A stretch of DNA of 64,000 nucleotides, from positions 3,534,001-3,598,000 of the forward strand of contig NC_007778.1 in NCBI RefSeq assembly GCF_000013365.1, read 5' to 3'. The notes below the pieces were generated by a model. The model was given only the letters and a program-made list of their open reading frames with translations, was not told the origin of the DNA and made no database searches. A program made the translations under genes and the position numbers. Each line of letters opens with the position of its first letter. The stretch's first letter is position 1. Source of the stretch: Rhodopseudomonas palustris HaA2 (GTDB taxonomy: Bacteria > Pseudomonadota > Alphaproteobacteria > Rhizobiales > Xanthobacteraceae). Shown piece after piece: positions 24,855-38,100 of the stretch.

Positions 24855-25949
24855 TCATTGTCCCAGTTCGACATTCTGTTTGGCCGGAAACAACCGCGCC
24901 CTCTGCTCAGCAGGCGTCGGATTCAAATACCTCATGAGCACTGCCACCGTCTTGTGGCCGCTTTGCCGCATCAGTGTTTTCAGCTCAGCTCCCCTCGCTG
25001 CCATCCTCGACAACGCTTCATGCCGGAGATCGTGAATTCTCAAGTCCTGACACCCTGCCCTGACCCTGATCTCATTCCGCCAGGCATCTTTGGCGACCCA
25101 CGGCGTGAACCGGAAGACCTTGCTGTCGGCGGGCTCTCCGTCTGTCAGCTCGAGCAAACCGGCGTAAGCGCGGTCCGACAGCGCGACGTGCCGCACGCTG
25201 CCGTTCTTTGAGTCAGGAATGAAAACAAATCCATAATCCCGACGAATCCATGCGCATTCGATAGAGATTGCCTCTCCAAGCCGCATTCCGGTGTCGAGGA
25301 GAAGTGGGAAAAGGGCGCGCCATTGCCGACGCGTCGGATCAACGGGAAGCTCTTCAATTGCCTGCGCAATGGCCTCTTCCTCCCCGTCCAGGAGCCGCCG
25401 TTCACGGTGCCCCGTGGGCTGCGGCACGCCGCGTCGGCGCTTCCGAAGCGAAGCGATCGGATTGGCGATGTCGACGGCCTTTTCGTGAATCAGCCATTCG
25501 TAGACGGCCGAAATCGTGTTGAGGTTGTTCCTGATCGTTGACGCTGACTTCCCTGCCTTGTCGCGCGCATCGCGGAAGTCAGCAAAGTCGGAAACCATCA
25601 GATCCCGGATGCGCTTTTGGGCGAATTCCTCCCGGGCCAACATCTGAAGCATTGCAACTTCCTGAGATGCACCCTTCTTTTCGGGCGTCACCTTGATCCG
25701 GTAGTCATCCAGCGCCTCCGCAAAGCGCTTCTCAGGCCACCCCAGCGGTCCATAGGCCTTGAGTTCGAGCCGAGGATCACGCCAGTTGCCAAGCTTCATG
25801 GCCGTCTCTGTCGAACTCAGCCAGAGCTTTGCGGCATCTTTCTTTTGGAACGTTTTGCTGATCGATTTCGAGGCTGCCGGCCCCTGAAAAGTATCCGGCA
25901 GGCGCGCCGTGGCAGTCCAATTTCTTCCGCGCTTGATCAAGGTCGACAT
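24855..25949 (-). CDS. Tyrosine recombinase / site-specific integrase
   Basis: 364 residues from the ATG at 25949; an in-frame ATG at 25976 would add nine. The N-terminal half holds an arm-type and SAM-like core-binding domain. The C-terminal catalytic domain has Arg223 (DTGMRLGEA), a probable Lys248, the box HDLRH (306-310, HxxR), His332 and the nucleophile Tyr341 (GHKTVAVLMRYLN). All catalytic residues are intact, so it may be active. Its gene lies next to the tRNA-Met fragment, which I infer to be its attachment site. It is the only apparently intact mobility gene in the window. Confidence 0.92.
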   Translation of the reverse strand: MSTLIKRGRNWTATARLPDTFQGPAASKSISKTFQKKDAAKLWLSSTETAMKLGNWRDPRLELKAYGPLGWPEKRFAEALDDYRIKVTPEKKGASQEVAMLQMLAREEFAQKRIRDLMVSDFADFRDARDKAGKSASTIRNNLNTISAVYEWLIHEKAVDIANPIASLRKRRRGVPQPTGHRERRLLDGEEEAIAQAIEELPVDPTRRQWRALFPLLLDTGMRLGEAISIECAWIRRDYGFVFIPDSKNGSVRHVALSDRAYAGLLELTDGEPADSKVFRFTPWVAKDAWRNEIRVRAGCQDLRIHDLRHEALSRMAARGAELKTLMRQSGHKTVAVLMRYLNPTPAEQRARLFPAKQNVELGQ

Positions 25950-26154
25950 GGCGTTAGGCGTCCGCTCTGCAACCATAAAGCGAATGCGCCTTTCAACCTG
26001 CCCCGGCACCGACTTCGCCGGAACCGAGCGGCGGCGCCGGAATCGTAGGCTGCCTGACTCCATCGCAACGTTCGTGACGATCCCACCGCTGCCCCAATTC
26101 CCGTTACGGACTTGAGGATCTGCGAATTGGGATGAGCGACCGCGCGCTGGCGGC

Positions 26155-29100
26155 CTATGGTTTGGCGCCGAACTCGACGAATTGCACCGCGCTGTTCTGA
26201 TTGTAGGTCTGTCGCTCGCTATCCTTGCGACGCTTGTTCTCCTGCGCAGGTTCGCCATCGCCGCCGCCAAAGCCGAGAAATTCGACGATGATGACGGACG
26301 GCCGGTCGTTCCCGGCGCCAGTGTTCGGCGCGGCCGTCTGCTGGGTGGCGGCGGTCGCGTTGGATGCCGCGAGGCCCGCGCTCATGTTCGGCGCCTGCAC
26401 GGTCGGAATGCCCGTGGAGCTGCCCTGCACCTGGATGTTTGCGGCATTGAGTATCTGCAGCGCCGCCAGGTTGACGTTTCCGGAGACGCGGATACCCGCC
26501 TCGCCGGCGTCGATGGTGCCGAGCGGCGCGATCAGGTCGACGTCGCCGGCTGGCACTTCCGGGATCGGATTGAGCGTCGCGATGCCGGCGCCGGAAGACG
26601 GCACCTGCGACGACAGGCTGACATTGCCGTAGTTGTCGTAGACGCGCCGCGGCGGGGTGTAGACCACGGTGGTCTTGGAGCCGCGGCCGGCGTTGATGTC
26701 GCCTTCCGCAGACCATGCAATGATGTCACCGCCGAAGGTGGTCATGATGCGCGACAGGCCGAGCAGGATGCTGCCCTTGCTGTAAAGCTGGATATCGCCT
26801 TGGCCCTGCGTGACCAGACCCGCCGATGCCGGCGGCACTTGTCCCTCAATGCCGATGATGGTGCGGCCGCCCGGTGTGAGCGTCTGGATGTCGCCGCCCT
26901 TCTGGGTGCGGACGCCGGAGGCGCCATACAGGGTGATGTCGCCCGCCCGCACGACAGGCCGTCCATTCGCATCCTGGTCCGGGAACAGCGCGGCGATCAC
27001 GTTGCGTCCGCGCAGATAGCTGCCGTAACGCGAGCTGGTGCTGTCGTTGTATTCACGGCCGCCGGCAGTGAGTTCGGCGAAGTAGACCTGGCGCAGGAAA
27101 ATGCGCTGCCGCTCGGGCGCCAGGGTGCCGAAATAGGCCAGCGCCTCCGCGTCGGTGCCGGTGAAGCCGTAGCGCTCCTTCAGCCAGGCCGCGAGCTCCT
27201 TCTCATAGGTCTTGGCGACCTTGCCGAACTGGTCCTCCAGCGGCACCCCTGCCACCGCCAGCCGGGCCGGATCGAGATAGAGCGCCGCCAGGTTCTCGTA
27301 ATCCGGTCCCGCCTCGCCGACGCCGGCGAGCAGCGCGATGCTGGCGCCCGGGCGGGTATCGCCCGACGCGATCGCGCCGAGACTGGTGATCACGCCCTTG
27401 TCGGCCTGGTACAGGTTGCGCCCCGCCGAGATTTCGAGCGCGCCGGGGCCGGCGATGTCGATATTGGCGTAGAGGATGTCGCGTCCGGCGGAAAAGATCG
27501 AGACGTCGTCGGCATCGCTGTGCACGATCAGGTTGCCGTCCGAATAGCCGTAGAGGGCGGTGCCATACACCGTGACGCCGGGCGCAAGGCCGGCCGCGAC
27601 GATGTCGCGGCCGGCGCGCACGACGACCGGAGCCGATGCATTGAGCCAGGTCGTGCCGCTCCCAAACGTCACCGTCTCACCGGTCATGAGGCCGACGATG
27701 TCGCCTTCGCGGGCGTAGAAGCGGACGGGATCGGCATCATCAGCGCGGTCGAGCGCGACTTTCGCATCGTTCGGGCCGAACACGAACAGCGACCCGTTGA
27801 TCGGGTTGCTGCTGCCCGAGCTGTGGCTGCCGTTCGGCGATGCGTTGGTCACGATGACATCGATTGAACCGTCCGATGGGTAGCCTGCGAAGGCCGGATT
27901 GAACGGGGTCGGCAATGCCGTGCCGGTGCCGGACAGGCTGAACGCATAGTGCCCGGCATAGATCGAATCGGCGGCCAGCATCTCCAGCGAGCCGGTGGCC
28001 GAGGGCGCCAGGGTGATGGTGGGATAGACGGCCGAAGCATCGTAGCGCATGAAGGACAGCGCATCGATGCCGTAATAGATGCTGCCGCCGAGCGCCGCCG
28101 CCCGCAGGATCGATGGATAGGTGAACCATCCGTCGGCGGCGTTCTGGTCGCTGTTGTAATTCGAAGAGCCGATGCTCCACGTCTCCGTCGTCGAGGTGGT
28201 GGGCGTGAGGTTGCCGCCCGCCGAGATCAGGTTGATCGCGGTGTGATCGGTCCACAGCGTGAACCAGCTGCCGCCGCCGCTGGCGTAGTCGACGCCATCG
28301 ACCGAGAAGGCGGAACTGCTCGGCGTCGCCGACCGGCCGGCATCGCCGACGCCGCCGAGCACGAGATCGCCCGCGGTTTGCAGATAGACCGCGGAATCGC
28401 CGGGGACCACCGTGATCCCCGATCGCGCTTCGGACCGCGTCGCCTCATACGGATCGGCGCCGCGGGTATCGTAGCTGTCCCTGAATCCGTAGAGCAGCTC
28501 GATGCCGCCGATCGACGCCGCGGTCACGGCGAGCGTGCCGCGCAGGTTGATCAGCGAGCCGCCGAGGGCCTGCTTGTCATTCGAGGTGGTGATTGCGAGA
28601 TTCGGATTGAGCGCGCCGGCGATCCGCATGTCGATGTCGCCGCCGCCGGTCAAGGTGAGCGATCCGTCGGCGCCGACGCGTCCGGTGCTGCCCACGGCAA
28701 CCACCAGGCCCTGGCTTCGATCCACGCCGCTGGTCTGGCCGCCCGCGCTGCTGCGCTGCGTGATCGCGCCGGCATCGCCGCCGACCCGGATGGTGATATT
28801 GCCGCCGCCCAGCGCGCCGATGCCGGTGAAGCCGATGAGATCGGGGATGTCGGACGGATTGCTATAGCTTGTATTCTCGACGTAGGTGCCGAAATTGATC
28901 CACCACGAGGTCGCGATCGTCTGGTCGACCGCCGCGGTGCCGCTGCCCTGGCGCCACAGCCAGTTGCCGGTCAGCACGCTCGATGGGCTTTGCCGGGCGG
29001 ACTGGCCGTAGATGTCGCCGATCAGATCGCCGCCCGCCGCGATCAGGACATTGCCGCCGTGATCCGGGTACCACGCCTGATAGGATGCCAGCGCGGCGGT

Positions 29101-32100
29101 CGCGTAATCGGCATTGGTGCTGCCGAGCAGCGTGCCATCGACATTGACACTGCGGGCGAGATTGTAGCTCGGATCGACCGCGTTCGCCGTGCCGGCGGTG
29201 TAGACGCCGTAGAGCGACTGCATCTTGATGCTGCCGGCGGCGACCAGCGACAGGTCGCCGGTGCCGGTGCGGACCACGCTGAACGAGGGCGCCACCACCG
29301 TGGTCGTCGCCGGCAGGCTGATGGTGCCGAGGTAATTTTGAGCAGGATCCGCGAAATCGTCGGGCAAGCCGAAATCAAACATGGTGTAGTTGGGATCGCC
29401 GTAGATCGTGGCGATCTGAACCCACGTCTTGTTGAGCAGTGCGGACGGATTGGTTATACCCTCGGGAAGGTAACCGCCCAGAACGACCATCAGGGCATCG
29501 AGTCCCTTCTGGGTCAGGCCCAGTTCGATATTGCCCTGCGCAGGATCCCAGAAATTGGCCGGCATCCCGTAGTAGTAAACGATTTCCTCCCATGTACCCC
29601 ACAAGAGCGCAGAGATTTCGGCCTCCGACTTTCCGATAAAGTCGTCCACCGTATAACCGTAGTCGTTACAGACTGCCGCGCAGAGAGCCTCCGCTCCCGC
29701 CCGGCTCAAATTGAGGACATCGCCAGCCGAGGCGTACCGCGAGACATAGTGGGTGTCGGCCAGAATGATGTCGCCCTTGCCCAGCGCGTTGCGCGCCCGC
29801 ACATTGGCCGAGCCGAGATCGGCGCCGGCCACCAGCGTCAGGTCCGACGATTTCGCGCCGGCGGCGAGCATCGAGGCGAGCGCCCAGTTGCGGCCCTGGA
29901 TGCCGCCGGTCGTCCCGCGCAGATCCACCGCAGTGCCGCCGACGAGCTTGACGTTGGTCTGGGCCGGGATCAGCGAGCCGGCCGCGAGCGTCATCTGTGC
30001 CGTGGAGGTCATGTCCACCGGCAGCGGCACGCCCTTCGGCCAGACCAGCGCCGCAAAGCTGGCGGCGCTCTTCAGGACCGTGCCGGCGCCGAGCTGCATG
30101 CCGGCGGTGAGCGTCACCGCGTTCGGCAGGACCATGCCGGCCGCGTAGGCCACCGAGCCGTCCGCATTGTAGATGGTCGCCTGCACCACGGTGCCCGCCG
30201 ACAGCGCGAGCGAACTTGCCAGGGTGGCGCGCACCGGCAGCACCGTGCCGGACGGCAGGGTGCCGAAAGAGGCCGGAAGGTCGTAATTCAGCGTGACGCC
30301 CTTTTTGAACACCGTTCCGGTCTCGAGCGTGACCGCGGTGGCCAGCACCAGATCGCCGCCATAGGGCACCACGCCCTCCTCGAGCAGCCAGCCCTTGACG
30401 TCGTCGGGCGTCGACGGCGGCGGCGCAAAGCCGTCATTGATGCTGCCGTGGATATTGAGATTGCCGACGGCGCGGATGTTGTAGGCGCCGGGCTCGCCGA
30501 AGCCGTAGGTCGCCGAGTTCACGTTGCGATCGGCATTCGGCCCGTAGCGATAGCCGGACAGATCGAGATCGCCGGCCACCGTCAGGTCGCCGTTCGGATT
30601 GTCGGCGCTGACCTTGCTGACGATATCGACGCCGGGCCGCAGGTGATAGCTGCCGAGACCTGCGAGCCTGGCGCTCAGCGAGGCATTGCCGAGTGCGGCA
30701 TTGATGAAGGCGACGCTGTCGTTGTCGAGATCAGCGAGATAGCTCTGCGTGATCTCCTGCGGCTTGTAGCCGGTGACATCGGGCGCAGCGGCCAGCGGCG
30801 CGTCGTCATAGATGCGGAACGCATTGACCGCGATGGTCTTGGCGCCCCGGATCAGCGGCGTGCCCTGCACATTGACGGCGACGTCATTGGCGCCGTCGTT
30901 GCCGCGCGTGCCGGCGGCAACGCCCGAGCCGCCGAGGCGTGGTGCGTTGAGCGTCAGGGTGCCGCGCGCCACGCCGTCATTGAGATATTCGCCTGAACCG
31001 AACATCACATTGGTGCCGGCGCGCAGGTCGACGGCCGCGTTGCCGGTCAGCGTCAGCGTGCCCATGCGCGTCGTTAGATCGACAATGGCGCGGTTCGGCG
31101 ATTCGATGATCTTGCCATAGCTGTCGAAGCGCATCCCGGTGCCGTGCGCATCGAGCGTGCCGTTGATGGTCAGATCGCCCATCGCCGCCAGCCGGATCGT
31201 GCCGACCTGATAGCCGCTGGCATCGATGGTGCCGTTGACGGTCAGGCTGCCTCCGTCGAGCGTGATTTCGACCTCGCGCGCCTTGACCTCGTTGCCGACG
31301 ACGAGGCTGCCCTGCTTGATCTGGAAGCGGCGGGCGCCGAACAGCTCGCTGCTGTTGAGCCGGGCATTCAGCCCCGCGAAATCGGCGAGCGTCTGCGCAT
31401 ACACGCTGAGCTCGGCCGCATCGTAGGGCACATAGGTGCCGCCGGCGTCGTAAGTGCCCGTCGCGCCGCCGCGGAACGTGCCGGCGAGATCGACATGGCC
31501 GGCACTCGCGCCGAGTGCCGTGACCGTCGCGGTTCCACCGCTGTTGTACTGCGCCGACAGATCGATCACCGATCCCGCCGCCTGGCTGATGTTGCCGGCG
31601 GTGCTGGTCATGACCAGATCGCCGCCCCAGCTGTATTTGGTGACATCGAAGAACACCACGGCGCGGCCCGACAGATCGAGCCGAGAATTGTCGCCGAGCA
31701 CGATATCGCCCGCCGCGGTCAGCTCCAGCCGCCCGGACGGCAGCACCACGCTGGTATCGACGGTGATGGTGGCGCCGGTCAGCTTCAGCGTCGCGCCGAG
31801 TTCATCGACGCTCCCCGCCGTGCCGCCCGATCCGACGACGCGGATATCGCCGCCGGCCGTGATAGTGTTGACCGAGCCGGCCGCGCCGGTGAACAGCGGC
31901 GCCGTGATGGTGAGGTTGCCGCCGCTGTATTGATAGCCGGTCGTCGCGTCATAGGCACCCTGCCGGGCATAGACGCCGAGCGTGCTCTCGTTGGTCGAGG
32001 TCACATAGTCGGTGGCCGTAATGTTGACATTGGCGAAGCCGAGCGCGATGCGGTTGTCGACTGTCGTGGTGCTGGGTTGGGTGTTGAGGCCGTAGCCGAG

Positions 32101-35100
32101 CACGACCCGGTTCGCCACGATGTCGAGCGTGCTGTCGCCGAGCCTATCGGCCATCGCCGCACCCGGCGCCAGGGTCGAGCCGGTCCAGACGAATTCGCCG
32201 GCCCGGATCGTGGCGGTGTCGCCGGCCGCGCCGTAGCCGTAGATCGCCGGCGTCGCCAGCACCAGACGCTCCAATGTCGATGCGTCGAGCGTGACGTCGC
32301 CGAACACGTTGACCGCGTCACGCGCACTGAGCGCCAGCGTCTCCAGCGCCGGCGCGCCGATCGCGGTGTTGCCCGCCAGCAATCGCGCCAGCACGGCCTG
32401 GTTGAGGGTCAGCCCGGTCGGCAGCCGGCCGGCGGCCGAAGCTGCAGCGATGCTGGCATCGGAGCCGAGATTGATCGCCGACAATCCCAGCACGAGATTG
32501 CGGGTGCCGTATGAGACGTTGTCGGCGAAGCTGACGCTGCCCGACGTCATCAGGCCGATGGTGCCTTCGGAGGCGATCGTCGTGGTCAGGTTGCAGCCAG
32601 CGGTGACGCAGGCGCCGATCGTGATATCGACGTCGGCCGCCGTTGTCTCGCCCTGCAGCAAGGTGATCACGCCATTGGACACGATCAGCATGCCGGAATC
32701 CACAAGGTAGGGAGCACTCGTGTCGGTGCCAGTCGATCCGCGACCGATGGTGCTGATCGTCGCGCCCTCCTCGATCGTGATGGCGCCCCTCTCCTGTGCC
32801 CACGACCTTGATCTCGAGTAGAAGACGATCTCAGCCGCCGACAGTCGAGCGCCGCTGCGCAGCACGATATCGCCGAAATAGCCGGCGTTCAGGATCAGAC
32901 GCGCCGCGTCGAGCTTGCTGAGTTCGTCGGCGGAGACCGAGGCCGCCACCATGCCGGCGGTGGCGCCCTGCCCGGTCGCGAGGATCTCGCTGATGCCGGT
33001 GATCGAGACTGCGCCGCTGTAGCCGTCGCTGCCGGCCTCGGCCCGGATGCGCAGCGCGCCATCGAACATCAATTGCATCCGATCATCGGCGACGCGCGCC
33101 TTGGCGAGCTGCATGTACAGCCCGCCGGCATCGACCGTCATCCAGCCGCGCGCGACGCTGTTGGTCTCGGCGTTAGCCAGCACGTAGGCATTATAGGTGG
33201 TCTCGTTGAAGGACGAATGCTTGCGGACCTGATCCGCCGCCGTGATGATGACCCGGTTCGGCAGCGACGCGCGGATCGCCGTATTGGCGACGCCGAGATA
33301 GGCGCTGACGATGTACGAGCCGCCGCCGGTCGCAGCGACGCCGGTGACGGCGGGGCTGACGGTACTGCCCAGTTCCACCCGATAGGCGCCTGGCAGCAGC
33401 GCATAGGTCGCGGGCATCAGCGTGTAGGTGCCGGCGGCAAGACCCGGCACGCCCTCGGGAATGGTGATCTGGCGGCCCACCGCCGGCAGGCCATAGCCCG
33501 CTTCCTGCACCACCGGCGCATAGGCGACGGAGCTGCTCGGCACGATCGCGTAGACCTGATTGCCCTTGGCGCTGTAGCTGTAGCCCGGATTGGCATTGAC
33601 CAGCGGCGTGGTCAGGATGTTCACCGAGCCTCCACGCCCCGAGACGAAGCCGGCGCCGGTCAGTTCGCCGCCGCCCGACAGGTCGATCAGTGAACCGGCA
33701 TCGGCCTCGATATGCAGGCCGTTGAGGGTGATGGTCGGACTGGTCGCGGCGACCGTCGCGCCGTTATAGGTGTAGCTGGTGCCGTCGGCCGTGCCGCCAT
33801 AGGGCATCACCAGGCCGACGCCGCTGACCGAGGTGATGCTGCCCGCCAGCAGATGGACAGTATCCGCCTGTGGGACGCTCCCGCTCGAGAGGCTGCCGAG
33901 CACGATTCGCCCGAACGGCGCGCGCACCACGCCGCCCTGGTTGATCGTATCGGCGGCCAGGGTGAGCGCGCCGAAGGCGGAATAGGGCACGTCGGGATCG
34001 GTGTCGCCGTAGCGCAGGATATTCAGCACGCTGCCGGCGAGAAGCAGAGCGTCGCTGCCGGGGATGTAGCCGGCGGTGATCGACCCGGTGGTCTTGGTCG
34101 CCGGATAGATCTGCGCGGCCGTCACGGTGACGTTGCCCGGCGTCTGCAGCTGGGCACCCTTCGTCCCGGTTCCACCGAGCATGCGGACATCGCCGCGGCT
34201 CAGAAGATCGACCAGCGCGAAGCCGCGGCGATCGAGTGTGTAGGTCTCGGCCTGGGTGTTGATGGACTGGTGGATGCCGAACACCACGCGGTCGCGGATA
34301 TCGAGCAGATCGGCGGCGACGGAGAAGACCGCGCTGCTCGACTGTTGCGACGGTGTGCCATAGCCCTCGTCCCACCGCACGGCAGGCAACGTGTACAGAT
34401 CTTTGGCGATGCGGGTCACGCCGGCCAGCCGCACATAAGGCCCCGACAGCGATACCCGCGAATCCGCGGCGGCATTGGCGCCAAGCGCGAAGGCGCCGGC
34501 ATAGAGGCTCAGGCTCTGGCTCATGGCCAGCGTGACGCTGCCATCGAACGAAATCAGACCATCCGACAGCAGCGACAGCGTGCCGAAGCCGCCGGCCTTG
34601 ATGCGATCGACGCCGAGCCGCGCGGTGCCGGTCACCAGGGCCGCTTTGGCTTCCGCCATCGAGTCGGCATCGGCGATGGCGCTGTCGCCCTGGATGTCGG
34701 CGATGACCAATTCGCGATGCCGCAACACATCGCCGGATGTCGACGAGCGCAAATAGTTCGGCGCCTCCAGCGCCAGCGCCAGCGTCCCGCCGGCGGCGTT
34801 CGCGCCGCCGGCTGCCGCGCGCAGCGTGCCGTCGAGATAGATCCCGTTGCTCGATTTGATAACGATGCTGCCGCCATTGCTGGCAACCTCGAGCGGCGCG
34901 CTGGTTCCCGCCAGCCCGGTTCCTGAGATGTCGAGCACCGCGCTGGTGCCGGAGGCATCGAGCAGCGCGCCGGGCCGGATCACCACGAAGGCATTCAACG
35001 TGGAGGATTCTCCGGTCGTCTCCCAATCCATCGCGCCGCCGATCAGGATCGAGCCGCCATTGCCGACCACGCCATAGGTCTCGCCGCGCGCATTGGTCGC

Positions 35101-38100
35101 CGTGACCGCGCGGGCCGCGACATCGAGCACGGCGTCATCGCCGATCCAGACCAGCCCGGGTTTGTTGTCGCCGATGCCCTGATTGAGGCTCGCCGACGCC
35201 TGGGTCAGGCTGATGGTGCCGCCCGGCGCGGTCAGCGTGCCGTCGATGGTGAAATCCTTGGCCTGCAGGCTGATCGACTGGCCGGTATCGACGCGGATCA
35301 CCGCGCCGGTCTGAATGCTGATCGGGCCGCTCGCCGTCGTCAGGGTCCCCTCGCCGACATTGGAGCGCAAGGTCAGGCTGGCGCCGCCGCGCTGGGTGAG
35401 GCTGCTTTTGCCGGCGTCTTCGGTCCATTCGGGCGGCGTCCAGACGCTGAGCGCGCGAGAGGGATCCTCGCCGGTGGCGACCGAGAAGGCCGCGTCCGTC
35501 AAGCGATAGACCGGCATCGCGACATCGAGCTGGGCGCCGGCCGCGACCACGACACCTTGCCGGCCATTGATATCATAGCTGGAGAACCCCGACTGCAACA
35601 GCGACGCGTCGACCTGCAAGATCTCTTTGACGGCCGCCGCACGCTGGAGCACCGAGCCCGCATTGATCAGCGTTCCGGCCGCGATCGTGCCGTCCGACGG
35701 CGCCAGCGTCCCGGCCGCCGCTGTCTTGGTGAACGGGGCGACCGACGGCAGGCCGTTCGGGAACACCGCAGCCGGCAAGGTGTAGCCCGCCAAATATTGC
35801 ATAGAGTTTGCATGGATGCTGATGACCGTCCCCGCCGGGAGAGTCACGGCGTTGGAACCGTAGATGTTGTAAGATGGGCCTTTTTGGTCCGCGCCCGTTT
35901 TGATTGTGTAACTGTAAAAGGTTAGATTTGGCGCCGGTGGCGTCCAGTCCGCCGCCAGCGTCACGTATTGGATGCGCGCATCCGCGGTCAATGTATCGCC
36001 GGGCTCGAACCAGGTGGCCTGATAGGAGTAGCTCGCCGGCAGCACCTCGCCGGCCTTGACCTGATAGTCCTCCAGCAGCACCAGATCGGCCGGCGCCGCC
36101 TCGCCGGCGCCGAGCACGCCGTCGGTCGCCAGCACCTTGCCGCCGATGGCGATGGCCGTGCCGGATTCGAGCTTGAGCGTGCCGCCGCCGCTGACGCCAT
36201 AGGCGCGGATCGTGCCGTCGAGGGTCAACAGGCCGTTGGCCGTCACGGTGGAATTCTGCTGGTCCGCAATCAGCGTCACATCGCCGCCGCGGCCGCCTTT
36301 GGTCTTGCCGGTGGCGAGGATCGCCGCGCCCGACGAGACGTCGATGACGCTGCCCTCCTGCAACGTCACGTCATGTGTCGAACGCAGCGTGACCGAACCG
36401 CCGTCGATGAAGGCCTGCTTCGGATCGTCCGAATCCGCCTGCGCCGCGTTGACCCAAAGCCCGCGCAGATCGAGCGTCGCGCCGTCATAGAGCGTGATCG
36501 AGGAGAGGCCATTCTTCAGCAGCACCGCATAGGCGCCGCGGCCGCCCGAAGCGGCGCCTGCCAGCACGTTGTCGACCACGATCGAGCCGCTCCGCGCGGT
36601 GACATCGGCCTTGATGTCGACCACCGCCGCGTTGAGATTGATCTTGCCGCCATCGGCGAGCGTGATCGCGCGATCGATCGTGATGGTGCCGGAGGTGCCG
36701 ATATCGAGCCCGCCGAGATGGGCTTCATTGATTCGGTCGGCGTCGATCCAGGCGGTGTTGGTGCGGACCGACGGCAGCACGGCGGTGGCGGACAAGCCCG
36801 TGGTGATGTCGGCGACATCGCTGAAGCGGACATCCGAGCCGTAGACGGCAACCAGATTTGCCGTGGCGTCATAACGGGCGAGGCCGAGCGTGCCTTCCAG
36901 CGGCGCGGCATTCTGCACCTGCTTGTAGCCGTCGGTGACGCCCTCGGCGCGCGCGCGGGCCTGGCGTTCGCCGGTGATGATGTCGGCGATGATATCCGCC
37001 TCGAAGATCGCCGTCGGCGTCGACAGATTGAGCCGGCCGGCGTCGCGGCCGACGGTGTAGCCGGCCTCATAGCTCGCTATGATGTCGCGACCGGCGGGGC
37101 TGGCCCACACTTCAGTCAGCGACTCGGCCACCTCGCCTTGAATAATATGCGTACGCACGAAGCTGCCGCCGGCCGCAATGAAAGTCATATCGGCCGGGGC
37201 AGTGTCGACCGTATACCTGCGACCGTCGCTCCCGATCAGCACGGTCGAATAGATCCAGCCGCCTTGATAGCTGACCGAACCACCGGAGATATCGAACTTT
37301 GCGCCCTGCTGCGCGATGACTTGAGGCGCCGACAGCGTGATGGTGCCGCCCACAGCCGCCCATTCGCCGATGGTGTGGCCGGTATTGGCGAGATAGCCGC
37401 TGATTTCGAGCAATCCGCCACTGGTGTAGTATCGGTCGGAGGCATAGCCGCCGGTGCCCGCCGCCACCAGAACGAGATCGCGGACATCGATCCAGACGTT
37501 CTTGCCGATCAGCGCGGCGTTGTCGCGATTGACCGGGGAATCCCTGAGTTCATTGCCCTGGACATTGACCTCCACCCGGTTGGCCGACATCGGCAGCAAT
37601 ACGTCCCGCACACCCGAAACGTCGAGCGTTGCGCCGGTCTCGGCGAACACGCGCGTGCCGGCGCTGACCGCAATCTGGCCGCCTTGCGCCGCGGTGTAGG
37701 AACCGTTCTGGAAATTGACGAGACCGCCGGTGACGATCTCGATCCGCGACTGGTCGCGACGGTCGGTCAACGGCGACAGATTGTTGAACTGCGCGGCCAG
37801 CGGATTCAACCCGGACGCGGCGATCAGCGCATCGCGCTGTGAGTTCAAGGCCGTGTCGTCCGAATCCAGCTCGGGCAGGATCGCGCTGACGCTGTTGCCG
37901 GTCATCGTGACGCTGCCGCTGGCGTCGCTGGCCGCGTTCAACAGATGGATGGTGCCGCGCTGGTTGACCGAGGTCGTGGAGAGCAACACCCCGTCCTGCG
38001 TCACGGTCCGGCCGGCGAGCGTGATATCGCCCTGCTGCGACAGCACGATGCCGCTATTGGTCACGCGGCCCGCGGAGCTGCCGGCAGCGATCACCGTCGC

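Noticed and set aside
27949-30996. 1000-codon plus-strand frame opposite the adhesin gene
   Set aside because: Repetitive Arg/Ala/Gly composition that mirrors the repeats of the adhesin on the minus strand; it is a shadow.
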